NCBI RefSeq assembly: GCF_001953745.1
Contig: NZ_LWLN01000001.1
Coordinates: 868,001 to 932,000 of the forward strand
DNA length: 64,000 bases
From: Natrinema saccharevitans
GTDB taxonomy: Archaea; Halobacteriota; Halobacteria; Halobacteriales; Natrialbaceae
Reading direction: 5' to 3'
The notes beneath the pieces were generated by a model. The model saw only the letters and a list, made by a program, of their open reading frames with translations. It ran no database searches and was not told the DNA's origin. This document shows positions 61,105 to 64,000 of the stretch, in pieces. The position numbers were made by a program, and so were the translations under genes. Position 1 is the first letter of the stretch, and the number at the start of each line of letters is the position of its first letter.

Positions 61105-62256
61105 TTAAAATCGGTCAGCTGCGAAGCGATCTATCGGATGGTCGGTCTCGTCGTTGATTGCTAAGTCAGCGAGAATCTCACCGACGACACTCGAGAATTT
61201 GAATCCGTGTCCACTGAACCCACAGGCGACGACGACGTTCTCATACGTAGGGTGGTGGTCGATTATGAATTCCTCATCGGGCGTGTTCGTGTACAGACAG
61301 GTCGACAGCGTCATCGGTGGCCCATTCGCAGTTGGAAGGCCGTGAGCCAACCACTCTCGGAGGGCGGCTTCGTCCTCGTTTCGAGGCTCGCGTTCCATCT
61401 CGTCTGGATCGACGTCTTCCCCGAGGTGATAGTGTTTCCCGACTTTCACGCCTGGGACGTGGAACTGCGGGAAGCCGTAATAGAGGTCATCCTCGTTGCG
61501 TTCGACGACATAGACTGGCATCGACTCGGGCTGGAACTTCACAGGAGCCGCTGGCTGGAACCAGCCGAGCACTTGCCGCTGTGGCTGAAGTACGTCAGCG
61601 AGTTCAGGTAGCACTTTTGACGCCCACGCTCCTGCAGCGATAACTAACTTTTCGGCCGTGTAGGTGTCTCGATCCGTTGAGACGCGTACCGACTCATCGG
61701 TGGCTTCCCACTCGGTCACTCGCTCGCGTGCGTGGATCGTTCCGCCCTCGCGATGGGTCGCGTCGACTTGAGCGACGATGCACTGCTCTGACCACAGAAA
61801 GCCACCCTCCGGTTGGTAGACTCCCACGAAATCATTTGGAAGGTCGAATCCCGAGAATCGCTCGTTGATTTGGGCTGCATCCAACCGTTCGTATTCGAGA
61901 CCGTGGGTCTGGCACGCCTCTTGGGCACCAGTGACGGTCTCTGAATCGGGACGACCGAGAGCGAGTGACCCCTGTGTGTGGAGTAATGCTTGGTCGTGTT
62001 GTGCTTCGAGATCGTCCCAGAGCTCGTACGCCCGGTTGAGTAGCGGTACATAGTCGGGATGCTCGTGGTACGCTTTTCGGATGATTCGGGTCACACCGTG
62101 TGACGACCCCATTGTGTGTGGAATGTCGTATCGCTCGAGCCCGAGAACGTCGACCCCTCGTGCGGCGAGGTGGTGCGTTGCGGCGCTTCCCATCCCTCCA
62201 ACACCGACGACGAGCACGTCGTAATCGAACTTGGTCTCGGAGTTCAGTTTGCTCAT
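61105..62256 (-). CDS. solA: FAD-dependent amine oxidase, sarcosine/N-methyltryptophan oxidase type
   Basis: 383 residues. The FAD-binding GxGxxG motif is VVGVGGMGSAATHHLAARG near residue 15, followed by GLERYDIPHTMGSSHGVTRIIRKAY, characteristic of the MTOX/MSOX family with the covalent-flavin region later (TCLYTNTPDEEFIID; CGFSGHGFKF). It oxidises an N-methyl amino acid to produce formaldehyde and peroxide. Its GC content and codon choice are lower than its surroundings. It lies inside the AT-rich island, so it was probably acquired. Start at 62256 (MSKLNSETKFDYDVLVVG). Confidence 0.85.
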   Translation of the reverse strand: MSKLNSETKFDYDVLVVGVGGMGSAATHHLAARGVDVLGLERYDIPHTMGSSHGVTRIIRKAYHEHPDYVPLLNRAYELWDDLEAQHDQALLHTQGSLALGRPDSETVTGAQEACQTHGLEYERLDAAQINERFSGFDLPNDFVGVYQPEGGFLWSEQCIVAQVDATHREGGTIHARERVTEWEATDESVRVSTDRDTYTAEKLVIAAGAWASKVLPELADVLQPQRQVLGWFQPAAPVKFQPESMPVYVVERNEDDLYYGFPQFHVPGVKVGKHYHLGEDVDPDEMEREPRNEDEAALREWLAHGLPTANGPPMTLSTCLYTNTPDEEFIIDHHPTYENVVVACGFSGHGFKFSSVVGEILADLAINDETDHPIDRFAADRF

Positions 62257-62535
62257 GATACTGCATCCAAGAACGCTCACTTGAAATCTACGGTGTGACC
62301 AATCCGCTTTCAATTCTCACCAGCCTCCCGGCACCGGGGTCGGAGTTGGTGCATTTGCGCAGTGTATGCAGCACAGATTCTGAAACATATCACCGATTGA
62401 TGGATTCAACAAGGTCCTCATGTTCACTATCGTCGTTTCTTTATATATGGTTTCGTTTCGAGGTCTGTAACGACTGATATCGGCTTCCTTGAATCCATAA
62501 TATCCTATTTTCCTCGAGAATCCATCATGGGTTTT
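62257..62535. other. AT-rich region of the island, no gene
   Basis: 279 bp upstream of solA. AT-rich, with a possible TATA (TTTATATAT) near 62440. Contains no supported gene. Confidence 0.5.
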
Positions 62536-62574
62536 ATCTATCTGAACAAGGTCGAGCAACGCGAGAACCGCTGA
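62536..62574 (+). repeat. Displaced 3' end of chorismate mutase gene
   Basis: Codes for IYLNKVEQRENR plus stop, in step with the last 13 codons of aroQ (60703-60741), with most differences at third positions and GC-richer. Preceded by unrelated sequence. It looks like the original 3' end pushed aside by insertion of the island. Confidence 0.75.
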
Positions 62575-62751
62575 AGGACTGTTTGTCCGACGCCGTGTTC
62601 AGCCCAGTTTCATGAGCCGTTCGCTCAGTCGTGTTCCGAGAGCGAGCCGAGTACGGTTTTCGAATGGCGCGCACCCACACAATCCGATGACGAGATCAGT
62701 CGTGGGTGACCGGCACTCGCGTCCAGCGGTTGTGAACGGGACGGCGAAAGC
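62575..62751. other. Spacer between island and RND gene
   Basis: 177 bp, normal GC, no gene recognised. Confidence 0.4.
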
Positions 62752-64000
62752 CTACCACGGAACACCACCGATCGGACCGAACCGTCGCTCGAGACGGTCC
62801 CAGACGACGATCGTCGACGGCAGTATGACGATCGACGTGAGATAGGCATAGAGGACGCCCATCGCGAGTAGGAGGCCGAACTCCATGATCATCGGGATCA
62901 GCGCGAAGTAGAGGACACCGAGACCGCAGACGGTCGTGAGCATACTCCCGGTCAGGGCGCCCCCGGTACCGCGAACGGTCACCTGTAGTGCGTCGTGGAC
63001 ATCGGCACCGGACTCATATTCGTCGACGAACCGGTGCATGAAGTGAACCGTGTAGTCGACGCCGAGCCCGATCGAGACCGACAGGATCGGCGCATTGAAC
63101 GGCGACAGCGGAATATCGAACAGCCGCATCGAACCCGCAAGCATCGCGACCGTCACGAGGACCGGGACGAGGTTGATCACGCCGTAGATCATCCGCCCCT
63201 CGAGCCACCGGTAGGAGAGCATCAGGAAGACGGCGGTGAGAACGAACGCGACGACCAGACTCCGCATCGCCGACTCGGTGATCCGGTCGATGACGGCCTG
63301 ATTGACGACCATCGTTCCCGTCGCCGTCGCGTCCATGTTCATTCCGTCGGCGACCGTCCTCGCGGCCGCCGTCGCCTCGGCCTGATCGGCGTCGGGATCC
63401 ACCTGATACTCGATGCGCGTGGCGCTTCGATCGCTGGTCACGTACTGCGGGCCCTCGTCGCCTTCGAGCAGTTCGTCGTAGACCCGGTCGACGTCCCGGT
63501 TCGGCAGTCCGTTCCCGTTCGAGTCGGTTCGCTTGACCGTCGCCGCGAACTCGGGATCGGTCTCAGCCCGTTGTTCCGTGACGCTCACGATGCTGGTCGC
63601 CTCCGCGCGCCGGTCGGTCTCCTTGAACGCATCCGGTGGGTCCTGTAGCGCGCGATCAACCTCACGGAAGGCAGTGTTCGATCTGACGTCCGGATCGTCG
63701 ACGTAGACCGTCACCGACTCCACGAACCCCTGATCGAAGTCCTCCTCGAGGTAGTCGAGAACCGTCAGGAACGTGTACTCACCTGGCTGGAGCGGCCCCG
63801 GGAGCCGTTCGTACTGATCGAGTCGGTCTTCGTCCGGGAAGAACGCCTCCTGGGAGAACTCGGAGTCGACGCCCGTCCCGTAGCTGGCCGCAACGCCGCC
63901 AAAGAGGAGCGCAGTCACGAGGACGACGGCGGGGGCGACCTTCGCAAGCCTCGTTCCAACGGGGAGAACGCGACCGAGTACGGAGTCGTCGTTGCCGAGC
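62752..64000 (-). CDS. RND-superfamily (MMPL-type) exporter, 5' end outside window
   Basis: At least 416 residues on the minus strand. The frame continues past the internal GTG at 63918 into the window edge (VLGRVLPVGTRLAKVAPAVVL), so the true start is outside. A large extracytoplasmic loop (about residues 60-235 of the visible part) is followed by five hydrophobic helices with APILSVSIGLGVDYTVHFMHRFVDEY, an RND/MMPL signature, and GTGGALTGSMLTTVCGLGVLYFA. The substrate is unknown; such proteins may export lipids or drugs. The C-terminus ends RRFGPIGGVPW. The gene abuts, but is outside, the solA island. Confidence 0.85.
   Translation of the reverse strand, partial: LGNDDSVLGRVLPVGTRLAKVAPAVVLVTALLFGGVAASYGTGVDSEFSQEAFFPDEDRLDQYERLPGPLQPGEYTFLTVLDYLEEDFDQGFVESVTVYVDDPDVRSNTAFREVDRALQDPPDAFKETDRRAEATSIVSVTEQRAETDPEFAATVKRTDSNGNGLPNRDVDRVYDELLEGDEGPQYVTSDRSATRIEYQVDPDADQAEATAAARTVADGMNMDATATGTMVVNQAVIDRITESAMRSLVVAFVLTAVFLMLSYRWLEGRMIYGVINLVPVLVTVAMLAGSMRLFDIPLSPFNAPILSVSIGLGVDYTVHFMHRFVDEYESGADVHDALQVTVRGTGGALTGSMLTTVCGLGVLYFALIPMIMEFGLLLAMGVLYAYLTSIVILPSTIVVWDRLERRFGPIGGVPW

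Overview
The window is haloarchaeal chromosome (class Halobacteria; the Natrialbales are likely, but that is inference). The evidence is high GC, strongly acidic proteins, Tat-dependent lipoproteins with an RRxF-type twin arginine followed by a Cys lipobox, leaderless genes with a TATA element about 25-30 nt upstream of the start codon, an archaeal GHMP-type shikimate kinase, RadB, two CDC48 ATPases and a Bat-type HTH regulator. Coding density is high, most genes are organised in operons with 1-8 nt overlaps, and there is no CRISPR array, rRNA or intact insertion sequence.

Layout. 1-4.2 kb: the edge of a membrane protein, then the minus-strand rpa1-rpap1-rpe single-strand DNA-binding operon. 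4.65-18.3 kb: a phosphate region with an AbrB-PhoU regulator, a pstSCAB-phoU operon, a second pstSCAB operon and a third phoU. 18.3-31.3 kb: a halocyanin with a perfect 45-bp tandem repeat, the etfB-etfA-fixCX electron-transfer operon, a bactofilin-like protein, a tRNA-Leu gene with a duplicated 3' end, a VTT membrane protein, a HalX response regulator and the B12-dependent ribonucleotide reductase nrdJ. 31.7-43.3 kb: trpD-F-E-G, tRNA-Val, an AEC transporter, a BrkB-like protein, a CAP-domain protein, a one-repeat lycopene-cyclase-domain protein, a CBS protein with a possible ribosome-hibernation-like tail, and radB. 43.5-47.2 kb: a predicted RNase H/RuvC-like protein divergent from radB, then a set of secreted Q/N-rich repeat proteins that look like curli-type amyloid subunits. 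47.2-60.7 kb: a decayed larC, two CDC48 genes flanking a HerA-like ATPase and a membrane/RCK_C operon, an R2-like diiron protein, small zinc-finger genes, and shikimate kinase with chorismate mutase. 60.7-64 kb: an AT-rich island carrying an amine-oxidase gene, bounded by two versions of the chorismate mutase 3' end, then the edge of an RND-family exporter.

The strongest candidate for something undescribed is the repeat-protein locus at 44342-47195. It has one 519-residue secreted protein with five modules and, divergently, two translationally coupled small secreted paralogues with the same Q/N ladder. Second is a family of three 86-bp intergenic palindromes (16946, 27147, 59405). Two copies are 85/86 identical in opposite orientation, and the third differs from them partly by compensatory base-pair changes. 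Third is an apparent integration into the 3' end of the chorismate mutase gene. The doubled pst system also shows a shared 9-bp element at the same distance from both pstS start codons.

All calls come from reading the sequence and from knowledge of the families; no database search was run.
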